Assembly (NCBI RefSeq): GCF_007994735.1
Contig: NZ_VOIL01000001.1
Span: 558,001 to 622,000, forward strand
Direction: 5' to 3'
DNA: 64,000 bases
Source: Nesterenkonia populi
GTDB taxonomy: Bacteria; Actinomycetota; Actinomycetes; Actinomycetales; Micrococcaceae
Shown: positions 52,365 to 60,152 of the stretch, in pieces
Position numbering within the stretch: position 1 is the first letter of the stretch
How the letters are laid out: each line of letters starts with the position of its first letter
Program-made: the position numbers and the translations under genes
The notes under the pieces: generated by a model
What the model saw: the letters and a program-made list of their open reading frames with translations, nothing else
Told to the model about the DNA's origin: nothing
Database searches by the model: none

Positions 52365-53222
52365 ATGAGAAGCACCTCCATGTCAGCACTGGGCGCGCTG
52401 TGGAAGTCGTCCCATCCCGGGCCCACACTGGTGGTGACGGCTCTGGCCGGCCTGCTTGCGCTCAGCGCAGAGCTGGAGCTCTGGCGTGGTGCTCTGCTGA
52501 CAGCGGCAGTATTCTTCGGGCAGCTCTCGGTGGGACTGTCCAATGACGCATTGGACGCCGAGCGGGACCGTGCGGTGCAGCGCAGCGACAAGCCCATTGC
52601 CCGGGGCGACATCAGCGTGCGCGCCGCCTGGGCTGCCACGTGGGCCTGCTTGGGAGCCGCCCTGCTTCTGTCGGCTCCGCTGGGGGCAGGCCTGCTGACT
52701 GCCCATGCTGCTGCTCTGGCTTCCGCGTGGGCGTACAACGCCGGGCTGAAAGCTACAGCACTGTCCGTGCTGCCCTACATGGTGACGTTCGGAATCTTCC
52801 CCTCGCTGCCGGTTCTGGCAGATGAGCCGGCTCAGTGGGCCGGCGTGTGGGTGTGGTGCACCGGGGCTGCGCTGGGCATCGCACTGCATTTCACCAACGT
52901 TCTGCCTGATCTGGAGGACGATGCTCGCACGGGCATCCGCGGTCTGCCGCACCGCCTCGGCGGGCAGATTTCAGCCCTGGGTGCGTCCGCGGCCGTGGTG
53001 GTGGGGGCCGCGGCCGCCACGCTCGGGCCGGCGCAATGGCGGGCGGCTGAGGTGCCTGCTGTTTCCTGGCTCCTCTTCGGTGCGGTGGTGGTGCTCGCCG
53101 CGTTCACCGTCGCAGCCGGCAGGGGAGCCCGTTCGGGGCGGCTGCAGTTTCGCCTGGTGATGCTCGCCGCTCTGATCCTGGCAGTTCAGCTGGTGCTCTC
53201 AGGAGGCTCCCTGACGGCCTAG
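52365..53222 (+). CDS. UbiA-type prenyltransferase
   Basis: Membrane aromatic prenyltransferase of 285 residues with about eight helices. Both Mg-diphosphate sites are present: NDALDAERD at residues 60-68 (NDxxDxxxD) and DLEDDARTG from residue 182. It probably attaches a prenyl chain to an aromatic hydroquinone or phenol. It is convergent with a type III PKS-methyltransferase-flavin monooxygenase operon, and these four activities are the set reported for the Actinoplanes missouriensis agq cluster (alkyl-dihydrogeranyl-methoxyhydroquinones). A menA role is less likely because no menaquinone genes are nearby. Confidence 0.87.
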   Translation: MRSTSMSALGALWKSSHPGPTLVVTALAGLLALSAELELWRGALLTAAVFFGQLSVGLSNDALDAERDRAVQRSDKPIARGDISVRAAWAATWACLGAALLLSAPLGAGLLTAHAAALASAWAYNAGLKATALSVLPYMVTFGIFPSLPVLADEPAQWAGVWVWCTGAALGIALHFTNVLPDLEDDARTGIRGLPHRLGGQISALGASAAVVVGAAAATLGPAQWRAAEVPAVSWLLFGAVVVLAAFTVAAGRGARSGRLQFRLVMLAALILAVQLVLSGGSLTA

Positions 53223-53257
53223 AGCGGGCCTTGGCGTGCGGTGCGCCGGGCGTTGGT

Positions 53258-54370
53258 TCAGGCGTCGAGGTCCAGCCCCATGGCATAGGCGTGGGTGAAG
53301 AGCCGACGAGCCCCGGGGCCCAGCATCGCCGTGACCAGTCCCTGGCGTGCATGGTGGGTCAGCGGCGAGGCGCTCCGGCCGAGCCGCGTGTTGACGCCGG
53401 CGAGCGCCGCCGCCCGTCGGGCCGAGCGCAGCCGGGTCCGCTCCCAGGTCTGCAGCTCAGCCTCCGGGGCCGAGCCGGTGCGTGCCCATTGGGCCAGAGG
53501 GGGCGCAAGCGAGGCGGCGTCGAGCAGGCCGAGGTTCATCCCTTGGCCGCCGATGGGGCTGACCTCGTGCGCGGCATCCCCGATGACGAAGAGCCGGTTG
53601 TTCCGCATGCGCGGGGCGATGAATCGTCGGACGCCGAACTCTCGCACCTGGACGGCTTCGTCCTCCGCCTGTCCCTGCAGGGCGTCCGCCATTCGCGCTG
53701 CCCGGGCTGCGGGGTCCGGGGAGCTGTTCGGCGGGTCCCACGCGACGAACCGTCTGCGACGGCCTGGCAGCGGGAAGGACTCGAGCACTCCGCGTGCTTC
53801 CAGGTGGATCACGGCAGTCGTCTCATCGGAGGACTCGCCGACGTGGGCGTCGGTCATCAGGTAGCGGTCCGGGTAGTGGTGCGCTTCAGGCTCAGCGAAG
53901 ACCAGCCGCCGCGAGCGGGCGCCGCCGGCCAGCACCACCAGCGGGGCGCTGCGCTCTCCGGAGTCAGTGCAGACGATGACTCCGTCGTGCCGGGGGCGGA
54001 GCTGATGGACCGTCGCTCCGCGTTCGGGCGGGGGTGCGACTGCGCTGAGCGCCTCCTCGGTGGACTCTTGGGGCAGGGTCGCCACGAAGGGGAAGCGTCG
54101 GTTCAGCGCGTCGAAGCGCACGGTTCCCAGCACGCGTCCCTGCACCTGGGCTTGGCCGGCTCTGACCCGCAGCGCCTGATCCAGGATTCGGGCTGTGAGA
54201 CCTGAGGCTTCCAGCGCGGCGAGCGCGGGTGAGTGAATGCCGATGGCCCTGCTGCCGGGACCGGGCTGCGGGCGCTGCTCGAGCAGGGTGACCTCCGCGC
54301 CCAGGCGGCGCAGCTCGGCGCTGATGAGGAGACCGACGGGCCCCGCGCCGATCACGATGACGTCAGGCAC
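53258..54370 (-). CDS. FAD-dependent aromatic monooxygenase (UbiH/PHBH type)
   Basis: Flavoprotein of 370 residues. GxGxxG at the N-terminus (DVIVIGAGPVGLLISAELRRLGAEVTLLEQ), the GD motif FVIGDAAHEVSPIGGQGMNLGLLDA, and length mark the class A hydroxylases. It would hydroxylate the resorcinol ring, giving a hydroquinone. GTG 54370 overlaps the methyltransferase stop by 8 nt. Third gene of the PKS operon. Confidence 0.9.
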   Translation of the reverse strand: MPDVIVIGAGPVGLLISAELRRLGAEVTLLEQRPQPGPGSRAIGIHSPALAALEASGLTARILDQALRVRAGQAQVQGRVLGTVRFDALNRRFPFVATLPQESTEEALSAVAPPPERGATVHQLRPRHDGVIVCTDSGERSAPLVVLAGGARSRRLVFAEPEAHHYPDRYLMTDAHVGESSDETTAVIHLEARGVLESFPLPGRRRRFVAWDPPNSSPDPAARAARMADALQGQAEDEAVQVREFGVRRFIAPRMRNNRLFVIGDAAHEVSPIGGQGMNLGLLDAASLAPPLAQWARTGSAPEAELQTWERTRLRSARRAAALAGVNTRLGRSASPLTHHARQGLVTAMLGPGARRLFTHAYAMGLDLDA

Positions 54371-55067
54371 CGCCGGGGGCCTCTGCCAGCACGCGGAAGG
54401 GGGCTGCAGATGTGACTGTCCACGGATCTGCCAGGGCGCTGCTGAGCTCGGGGGCCGTGTAGCTGCGCCGAATGGAGCGCAGCCCGTCGGTCTTCAGGAA
54501 GGTTCCTGGGCTCACGGGAGTCACCCCGATGGCGTAGAGGCGGTATGCGAGCCGGCTGCGGGCGATGTCGTTGTGCAGCACCAGTCCGGAGGCGAGCATC
54601 CGGGAGGCGTGGGCGAAGCTCTTCAGCTCAGGTGACGGGATGTGGTGGATGACGTGGTTGGTGATCACCAGGTCGAAGGTTTCGCCGCTGCGGCGCAGGG
54701 TCTCGGCATCTGTGCAGAGGAACCTCACGTGGGCCGGTCCCTTCCTGGTGGCGGCGCGGTGGGCGCGCGGGTCGGGGTCAGCACCGGTCCACTCGACGGT
54801 CAGGCGGTCTTTGGCCACCAGCTGTGAGAGGCGTCGGAGGACGTCACCGCCGCCGGAGCCGAGGTCCAGCACGCGGGCGGGCCGCTGCAGGCTGGACAGG
54901 AACGGCCGCACGTGTGACGCGTAGATGCTGTCCCATCCGGAGACGGCGCGGTTGACGAGGCCGAATCGTCGGAATGTGGCGTCCAGGCGGCGCGGGTCGC
55001 ACTGCGGGTCATCCATGAGCTCCTGCAGGTTTTCGTCCCGCTCGGCCAGGGGCTTTCTCATGCTCAT
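54363..55067 (-). CDS. Class I SAM-dependent methyltransferase
   Basis: Protein of 234 residues. SAM-binding motif VLDLGSGGGDVLRRLS, then TGADPDPRAH and DLVITNHVIHHI. Start ATG 55067 overlaps the PKS stop (ATGA); the long upstream frame is antisense noise within the PKS gene. Likely O-methylates a phenolic product of the PKS; C-methylation is not excluded. Confidence 0.88.
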   Translation of the reverse strand: MSMRKPLAERDENLQELMDDPQCDPRRLDATFRRFGLVNRAVSGWDSIYASHVRPFLSSLQRPARVLDLGSGGGDVLRRLSQLVAKDRLTVEWTGADPDPRAHRAATRKGPAHVRFLCTDAETLRRSGETFDLVITNHVIHHIPSPELKSFAHASRMLASGLVLHNDIARSRLAYRLYAIGVTPVSPGTFLKTDGLRSIRRSYTAPELSSALADPWTVTSAAPFRVLAEAPGGA

Positions 55068-56146
55068 GTCACCGTGTGCAGCAGCGCCGATTCCACGGTG
55101 AGCCCGGGTCCGAAGGCGAGAGCGGCGATCGGTGCTCGGGGGGCAGGGTCCTGCATGATGCGCCGGAGGATGAACAGAATGGTGGCGCTGGACATGTTTC
55201 CGTAGTCGCTCAGCACCGCACGGGAGGGCTGCAGAGCATCGGGGCTGAGCTCGAGCCCCTTTTCGACACGGTCCAGGACGCTCCGGCCTCCGGGGTGGAC
55301 GGCCCATGTCTGCGGCGCCTCCGCGGAGCCGACCAGCCTGTCGACTGCCGCGCGTATTTCACGGCCGATGATCCGGGGGACCTCTGCTGAGAGCCTCATG
55401 TCGAAGCCCTGGTCGCCGATGGTCCAGACCATGTCGGCCTCGCCCTCCTCGGTGAGGGCTGTGGCGAAATGGTCCATCGACAGTCCGCCGCTGCGTCCTC
55501 GGCTGGTGTCTGCGGTGACGACGGCGGCGGCTGCTCCGTCGGCGAAGACGGAGGCGGCAACGATCTGTTCTGGGTCGCTGCTGCTGCGTATGTGCAGGGA
55601 GCAGAGCTCGACGCTGACGATGAGCACGACCGCCCCGGGGTGGGAGTCGGTGATCTGCGCGGCCTGGCGCAGGGCGGGGATGGCTGCCGCGCAGCCCATG
55701 AAGCCCAGATGGCTTCTCTCGACGGACGTGGGCAGGCCCAGGTCGCGGATCAGATGGTAGTCGATGCCGGGGGCGAAGAAGCCCGTGCAGGAGACGGTGA
55801 TCAGGTGCGTGATGTCGGCTTCGCCGATGCGGGCTTCCTGCAGCGCGCTGTGCGCGGCTTCTCGCGCCAGCGGCGGGGCCTGCCGGCGGTACATCTCGTT
55901 GCGCGTTCCGGTGCCGGGGGTGAGCAGCTCGCCGCTGTCGCGGGTGAAGATATCGTCTGCTTCGCCGTGCAGGCCGGGCAGGACGGTGTGCCGGCTGCTG
56001 ATGGCGGCGGCGTCGAAGGCTGCGGTGATCAGGCGCCGGGTCAGGGGAGCTGCGTCGGGCTGGTCCGCGAAGAAGGCGCGCAGCTTCTCTTGGGGGACGG
56101 CTGCGCCGGGTACGGCGGTGCCGATGGAGACGATGCGCGCAGTCAT
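55064..56146 (-). CDS. Type III polyketide synthase (alkylresorcinol-synthase-like)
   Basis: Homodimeric chalcone-synthase-fold enzyme, 360 residues. The catalytic triad is complete: Cys152 (LGFMGCAAAIPALRQAA), His284 (WAVHPGGRSVLD) and Asn317 (YGNMSSATILF). Bacterial enzymes of this type extend a fatty acyl-CoA with malonyl-CoA and cyclise it to alkylresorcinols or pyrones. The downstream methyltransferase and hydroxylase, both overlapping, and the convergent UbiA gene argue for an alkylresorcinol that is hydroxylated, methylated and prenylated. Starter-chain length cannot be read. Confidence 0.93.
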   Translation of the reverse strand: MTARIVSIGTAVPGAAVPQEKLRAFFADQPDAAPLTRRLITAAFDAAAISSRHTVLPGLHGEADDIFTRDSGELLTPGTGTRNEMYRRQAPPLAREAAHSALQEARIGEADITHLITVSCTGFFAPGIDYHLIRDLGLPTSVERSHLGFMGCAAAIPALRQAAQITDSHPGAVVLIVSVELCSLHIRSSSDPEQIVAASVFADGAAAAVVTADTSRGRSGGLSMDHFATALTEEGEADMVWTIGDQGFDMRLSAEVPRIIGREIRAAVDRLVGSAEAPQTWAVHPGGRSVLDRVEKGLELSPDALQPSRAVLSDYGNMSSATILFILRRIMQDPAPRAPIAALAFGPGLTVESALLHTVT

Positions 56147-56283
56147 AGGCCCACTACATCACGAGATCCGGGCGTTTCCCACCGGTGATTTTCGCACCAT
56201 GCTCCGGGAGCGCCCTGTAATCTCGTTCTTGGAAAGATCAGGAGGCTGCGGGTCTCCTGCCCCTACACATGTTGGAGAAGGTC

Positions 56284-56682
56284 ATGAAGCTTTCAACCTT
56301 GGCGCTGCGCACTGTTCCCGGAGCCTTCATTCTGAACGCGGGGATCGGCAAGCTGAAGCTGGACGCAGAGTCTGCGGCCGGGCTGCAGGGCATGGCGGCC
56401 ACCGGAGTCCCCGCTGTGAAGAACCTGCCGCCGGAGAAGTTCGGCAAGGCGCTGGCATATGGGGAGATCGCATTGGGCGCGGCGCTGCTCACTCCCCTGG
56501 TCAGCAACCGTCTGGCCGGGCTTGCTCTGGGAGGGTTTTCGGCCGGCATGCTCAGCATGTACTTTCGCAACGACGCCATGACCGAGGCTGATGGTGTCAG
56601 GCCTTCCCAGGACGGCACCCCGCTGGCCAAGGATGCGTGGCTGGCCGCGATCGCCGTCGCCCTCATCACCCGCAAGGACTGA
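56284..56682 (+). CDS. DoxX-like small membrane protein
   Basis: Protein of 132 residues. MKLSTLALRTVPGAFILNAGIGKLKLD opens it, followed by hydrophobic stretches (ALAYGEIALGAALLTPLV, LAGLALGGFSAGMLSMYF). Start ATG 56284 has GGAG six bases upstream; the in-frame ATG 56269 has no such site. CAGGAG...CTCCTG (56239-56259) could form a hairpin in the leader. Function unknown. The next gene lies 71 nt downstream. Confidence 0.75.
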   Translation: MKLSTLALRTVPGAFILNAGIGKLKLDAESAAGLQGMAATGVPAVKNLPPEKFGKALAYGEIALGAALLTPLVSNRLAGLALGGFSAGMLSMYFRNDAMTEADGVRPSQDGTPLAKDAWLAAIAVALITRKD

Positions 56683-56753
56683 TCACCGGGCCTCGCTGTG
56701 TTCAGTGAGGATCAGCAGACAGCGCTGGCTTCTTCGAGGAAAGGTGTCGAGTG

Positions 56754-57686
56754 ATGCGCACAGAGCAGCAGGCCCTGAAGCTCTCTCTTGCGGGGGTTCT
56801 GCTCGTCTCAGCATTGGGCATCGGGTTCGGCCTGTTCTCCGGCTCGTTCGCGATCCTGTTCGACGGTGTCTTCTCCTTGGTCGACGCCGTGATGTCGATC
56901 GTCTCGATCACGCTGGCTGGACTGATTGCCAAGTCGGCGTCCCATGAGCTGTCGAGACGAACCCATGATCGTTTCACCATGGGCTTCTGGCACTTTGAGC
57001 CCATCGTGCTGGCCGTCAACGCTCTGCTGATGATGTCGGTGGCCGCCTACGCGCTCTTCCAGGCGATCTCGGCGCTGCTGAGCGGCGGGCGCGATGTGGA
57101 GTTCGGCCCGGCCGTCGTCTACGCCGCGGTGGTGGTGGTGCTCACATTCGTCATCGGGCTCATTGAGCACCGCGCGAACAAGAAGCTCGATTCTGCCCTG
57201 GTCGCCATTGATGTGAAGGGCTGGATCATGGCAGGCGGAGTGACCAGCGCCCTGCTGATCGCGTTCCTGATCGGCGCGCTCATCCAGGGCACTGACGCGG
57301 AGTGGCTCATGCCCTACATCGACCCGGCAGTCCTAGGGGTTGTGGCGCTGATTCTTCTGCCGGTGCCCTTCTCGACGCTGCGCAGAGCCGTCGCGGAGAT
57401 CTCGTTGGTGACGCCGCCGGAGCTGAAGAGGCAGGCAGAGGCCGCCGCCGGCGGCGTCGCAGAGTCCTGCGGATTCCTGGACTACCGGGTCTACGCCGCT
57501 CAGCAGGGGCGCGCTCGCACCATCGATGTCGTCTACTACGTTCCGGAGGGCAAAGGCATGCGATCCCTGGAGGAATGGGACAGCATCCGGGATGAGACCA
57601 GGGCGCAGCTGAACGGCGATGATCCGCACAGCTGGATCACTGTCTCCTTCACCACCAAGACGCCCCCGCCGCAGCCACGGGGCTAG
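56754..57686 (+). CDS. Cation diffusion facilitator-family transporter
   Basis: Protein of 310 residues with six transmembrane helices and a C-terminal cytoplasmic domain. Helix 2 keeps the CDF metal-binding aspartates (FDGVFSLVDAVMSIVS), but helix 5 reads VAIDVKGWIMAGG and lacks the HxxxD usual for zinc transport. Metal specificity may therefore differ, or the protein may not move zinc. Start ATG 56754 (GTG 56751 is directly before it) with GGAAAGG upstream. Alternative: a CDF-like protein of unknown substrate. Confidence 0.85.
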   Translation: MRTEQQALKLSLAGVLLVSALGIGFGLFSGSFAILFDGVFSLVDAVMSIVSITLAGLIAKSASHELSRRTHDRFTMGFWHFEPIVLAVNALLMMSVAAYALFQAISALLSGGRDVEFGPAVVYAAVVVVLTFVIGLIEHRANKKLDSALVAIDVKGWIMAGGVTSALLIAFLIGALIQGTDAEWLMPYIDPAVLGVVALILLPVPFSTLRRAVAEISLVTPPELKRQAEAAAGGVAESCGFLDYRVYAAQQGRARTIDVVYYVPEGKGMRSLEEWDSIRDETRAQLNGDDPHSWITVSFTTKTPPPQPRG

Positions 57687-57730
57687 GCGCCTCGTTCGTT
57701 TCACCAGTCCTTCGACGCGGCCGCCGAGAT

Positions 57731-58381
57731 TCAATCACTGATTGCCTCGGCGATCGGGGTATCACCGCTGCGGAAGCTGATCGTACGCCGCTGAGCCGAT
57801 GTCTGGGCCAGCACGGTGGCCGCAACGGCCGCTGCGTCCCCACGCGATACATAGGTCTCCTGGGCAGGGAAGAGGATGAGGTCGATCATTCCAGTGGGCG
57901 CGTCTGAGGTGAGGTAGTCCGGAGCCAGGATCGTATAGTCCAGCTCGGTGGCGCGGAGGTGCTCCTCAGCAGCCTTCTTGGCCTCAATATAGGGATAGAA
58001 CGCCTCGTCCGGGGCGACTCCGTGTCCGGGCCGAGCACGCAGGTAGGAGACCAGAACAAAACGGTTCACACCCGCGGCCTGAGCGGCGTCCATGGTCCGG
58101 ATCGCCGCGTCGCGATCGACGGCATACGTGCGCTGTGCACTGCCGCCGCCGGCTCCTGCAGCCCAGACGACGGCGTCCTGCCCGCGGAGCAGCTCGGTGA
58201 TCTCTTGAAAATCCATGCTCTCAATGTCGCCCAGCTGAGCCTGCGCGCCCGTCTCAGCGACCTCGGATTCGTGATCGGGATTGCGGAACACGCCGGTGAC
58301 CTCGTCGCCGCGCTTCGCCAGCTGAGTCGCCAGCCGGAGCGCCACCCTTCCGTGTCCTCCAATGATGATGATCTTCGACAT
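57731..58381 (-). CDS. NAD(P)-binding (atypical SDR) protein
   Basis: Protein of 216 residues with a Rossmann fold: KIIIIGGHGRVALRLATQLAKRGDEVTGVFRNPDH, then DAVVWAAGAGG and FVLVSYLRA; YIEAKKAAEEHLRATELDYTILAPDYLT is the NmrA/NAD(P)H-binding family pattern. Such proteins sense or reduce with NAD(P)H; the substrate is unknown. AGAGGG precedes the ATG. Downstream of LLM 3 on the same strand, 109 bp between them. Confidence 0.85.
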   Translation of the reverse strand: MSKIIIIGGHGRVALRLATQLAKRGDEVTGVFRNPDHESEVAETGAQAQLGDIESMDFQEITELLRGQDAVVWAAGAGGGSAQRTYAVDRDAAIRTMDAAQAAGVNRFVLVSYLRARPGHGVAPDEAFYPYIEAKKAAEEHLRATELDYTILAPDYLTSDAPTGMIDLILFPAQETYVSRGDAAAVAATVLAQTSAQRRTISFRSGDTPIAEAISD

Positions 58382-58490
58382 ATGAGTCGCCCTCTCTTGC
58401 GATCTTCTCCTTCATGTCCCTCCGTGCTGCCAAGAGTCGGCAGAATGTTTGCCGAACCACGCGGCAGCAGGCCTGTCGCTCTATGCGACG

Positions 58491-59483
58491 CTACGCGCCA
58501 TCGACGACCTCCTTGAGGAGTTCGTAGGACCTCAGCCGGTCTTCATGCTCGTAGATGTAAGAGGTGAACATGACCTCGTCGATCTCGGCGGTGTCCAACA
58601 GACTGCCCAACTGCTCTTTGACGGTTGCCGGCGAACCCACGACGGCACCAGAGACTGAGCTGTGCACAGCCCTCACCTCCTGCTGCGTCATCTCGCGGGG
58701 AGGCTGAATCTCCACCGGACGGCCGCGTCCCAGAGCAAGGAAATGCTGCTCGGTGGAGGAGAACTGGAGCCTGGCCTCGCCGTCCGTCTCAGCGACCGAA
58801 AGGTTCAGGCCGAGCGTGACATAAGGCTCAGAGAGCACCTCGGAGGGCTGAAAGTTCTTGCGATACGTATCGATCGCCGGAAAGGTGAACCCAGGAGAGA
58901 AGTGGCCCGCAAATGAGAACGGCAGACCGAGCTGAGCAGCCAGCCCGGCGCTGAAGTCGCTGGAGCCCAGCAGCCACACCAGCGGATCCTGGCCGACAGC
59001 TGGAATGGCCTGGACCTGAGGACGTTGGCCGGTGCGTTCCGGAGTGAAGTAGCTGCGCAGTTCGTCGACCATGCCTTGGAAATCGTCCGAGGCGGAGCGA
59101 CGAAGAGCCTGGGCGGTTCTCCCGTCGGTTCCGGGGGCGCGGCCCAAGCCGAGATCGATCCGCCCTGGATAGAGGGACTCAAGGGTGCCGAACTGTTCAG
59201 CGATGATCAGCGGGGAATGATTGGGGAGCATGATCCCGCCGGATCCAACACGGAGCTTTCTGGTGCGCTCGGCGATCAGGCCGATCAGCACGGAAGTCGC
59301 GGCACTGGCGATCGGTGCCATGTTGTGATGCTCGGCGACCCAGTAGCGGTGGTACCCCCACTGATCGGCTCGTTCGGCCAGGTCGAGTGTGCTGCGGAGG
59401 GCGGCTCCCGGCGTCGTCCCTTCGCTGATCGTCGCCAAATCCAAGATTGAGACGGGAAGCTCGTTCACTGTTCTGACAGGCAC
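58491..59483 (-). CDS. Luciferase-like flavin-dependent monooxygenase (LLM) 3
   Basis: Flavoenzyme of 330 residues in the MsnO8/YhbW-like subgroup ([83 protein letters not shown]). Start GTG 59483 with AAGGAG upstream. Follows the ArsR regulator by about 100 bp on the same strand; its own promoter region has a CGAAATTTCG palindrome. Substrate unknown; could act on quinones or alkanals. Confidence 0.88.
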   Translation of the reverse strand: MPVRTVNELPVSILDLATISEGTTPGAALRSTLDLAERADQWGYHRYWVAEHHNMAPIASAATSVLIGLIAERTRKLRVGSGGIMLPNHSPLIIAEQFGTLESLYPGRIDLGLGRAPGTDGRTAQALRRSASDDFQGMVDELRSYFTPERTGQRPQVQAIPAVGQDPLVWLLGSSDFSAGLAAQLGLPFSFAGHFSPGFTFPAIDTYRKNFQPSEVLSEPYVTLGLNLSVAETDGEARLQFSSTEQHFLALGRGRPVEIQPPREMTQQEVRAVHSSVSGAVVGSPATVKEQLGSLLDTAEIDEVMFTSYIYEHEDRLRSYELLKEVVDGA

Positions 59484-59525
59484 TGTGGGGCTCCTTCACC
59501 TATGAAGCGGAAGTTGTAGGTATTG

Positions 59526-59535
59526 CGAAATTTCG
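59526..59535. promoter_or_regulatory. Palindrome upstream of LLM 3
   Basis: CGAAATTTCG, perfect 10-bp palindrome, 43 nt upstream of the LLM 3 start and 50 nt after the ArsR stop. Its flank ATCGAAATTTCG shares ATCGA with the ArsR palindrome. Confidence 0.45.
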
Positions 59536-59587
59536 ATGTATAGGTGCGCTGCAGCTCCGGCTGTAGCAGGCAGATCCAGCATCAGCG

Positions 59588-59905
59588 CTAGAGCTCTCCC
59601 TCTATGAAGTCTGCGACCTCGCGCAGCCTCTCCTCATTGCGCCGGTAATAGGTCCACTGGCCGTGGCGCTCAGACAGGACGAGGCCCGCACGCTGGAGGA
59701 CATGCAGGTAGTGCGAGACGGTCGACTGAGACATGTCCGCCTTCTCCTGAATGTCGCGCACGCAGACCCCGCCGTTCTCCCGCACGTGGTCCGGGGCGTG
59801 CATCGCGGGCGCCGGAAAGTGCTCCCCTGGAACTCTGAGCCAGCGGAGTATGTCCAGACGGGTTTCATTTGCCAGCGCCTTGAAGACCTCTACTTGACCA
59901 GCCAT
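59588..59905 (-). CDS. ArsR-family winged-helix regulator
   Basis: Repressor-type protein of 105 residues: MAGQVEVFKALANETRLDILRWL, then GVCVRDIQEKADMSQSTVSHYLHVLQRAGLVLSERHGQWTYYRRN. No cysteine pair of the ArsR/SmtB metal box (CVCD) is seen; a single Cys is at GVCVRD, so a metal ligand is doubtful and a redox or organic signal is possible. ATG 59905 is 7 nt after TAGTCT. It probably represses itself and LLM 3. Confidence 0.9.
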   Translation of the reverse strand: MAGQVEVFKALANETRLDILRWLRVPGEHFPAPAMHAPDHVRENGGVCVRDIQEKADMSQSTVSHYLHVLQRAGLVLSERHGQWTYYRRNEERLREVADFIEGEL

Positions 59906-59912
59906 GGGCTCA

Positions 59913-59941
59913 AGACTAATCGAGGAACCTCGATATATCAA
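59913..59941 (-). promoter_or_regulatory. Promoter of arsR-like gene with operator in spacer
   Basis: TTGATA (59936-59941), 17-nt spacer, TAGTCT (59913-59918), 7 nt to ATG. The spacer is filled by a perfect 16-bp palindrome, ATCGAGGAACCTCGAT (59919-59934). Confidence 0.7.
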
Positions 59942-60152
59942 TGGTTGGATCAGGGATGACGAGGCGTCGCCTGGTCGCGGTCAGGGCATGCGCTTCTATT
60001 CGCCGCACACCCCGTCATGGCGAGTTCCACGTCGGATGCGCCCCCTGCGAACGATGCGGCGCCATGGGTGCGGCGGGAATACGAAGACGCTCAGTTCCGC
60101 CGCTGCCGAAATTCCTGTACGGCAACCGCTCAGAGGCGTTCAATGGGGACCC

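Noticed and set aside
54363-55307. Longer 314-residue methyltransferase start
   Set aside because: The extra 80 residues lie inside the PKS coding region and are Arg/His/Pro-rich noise; ATG 55067 overlaps the PKS stop as in a coupled operon.
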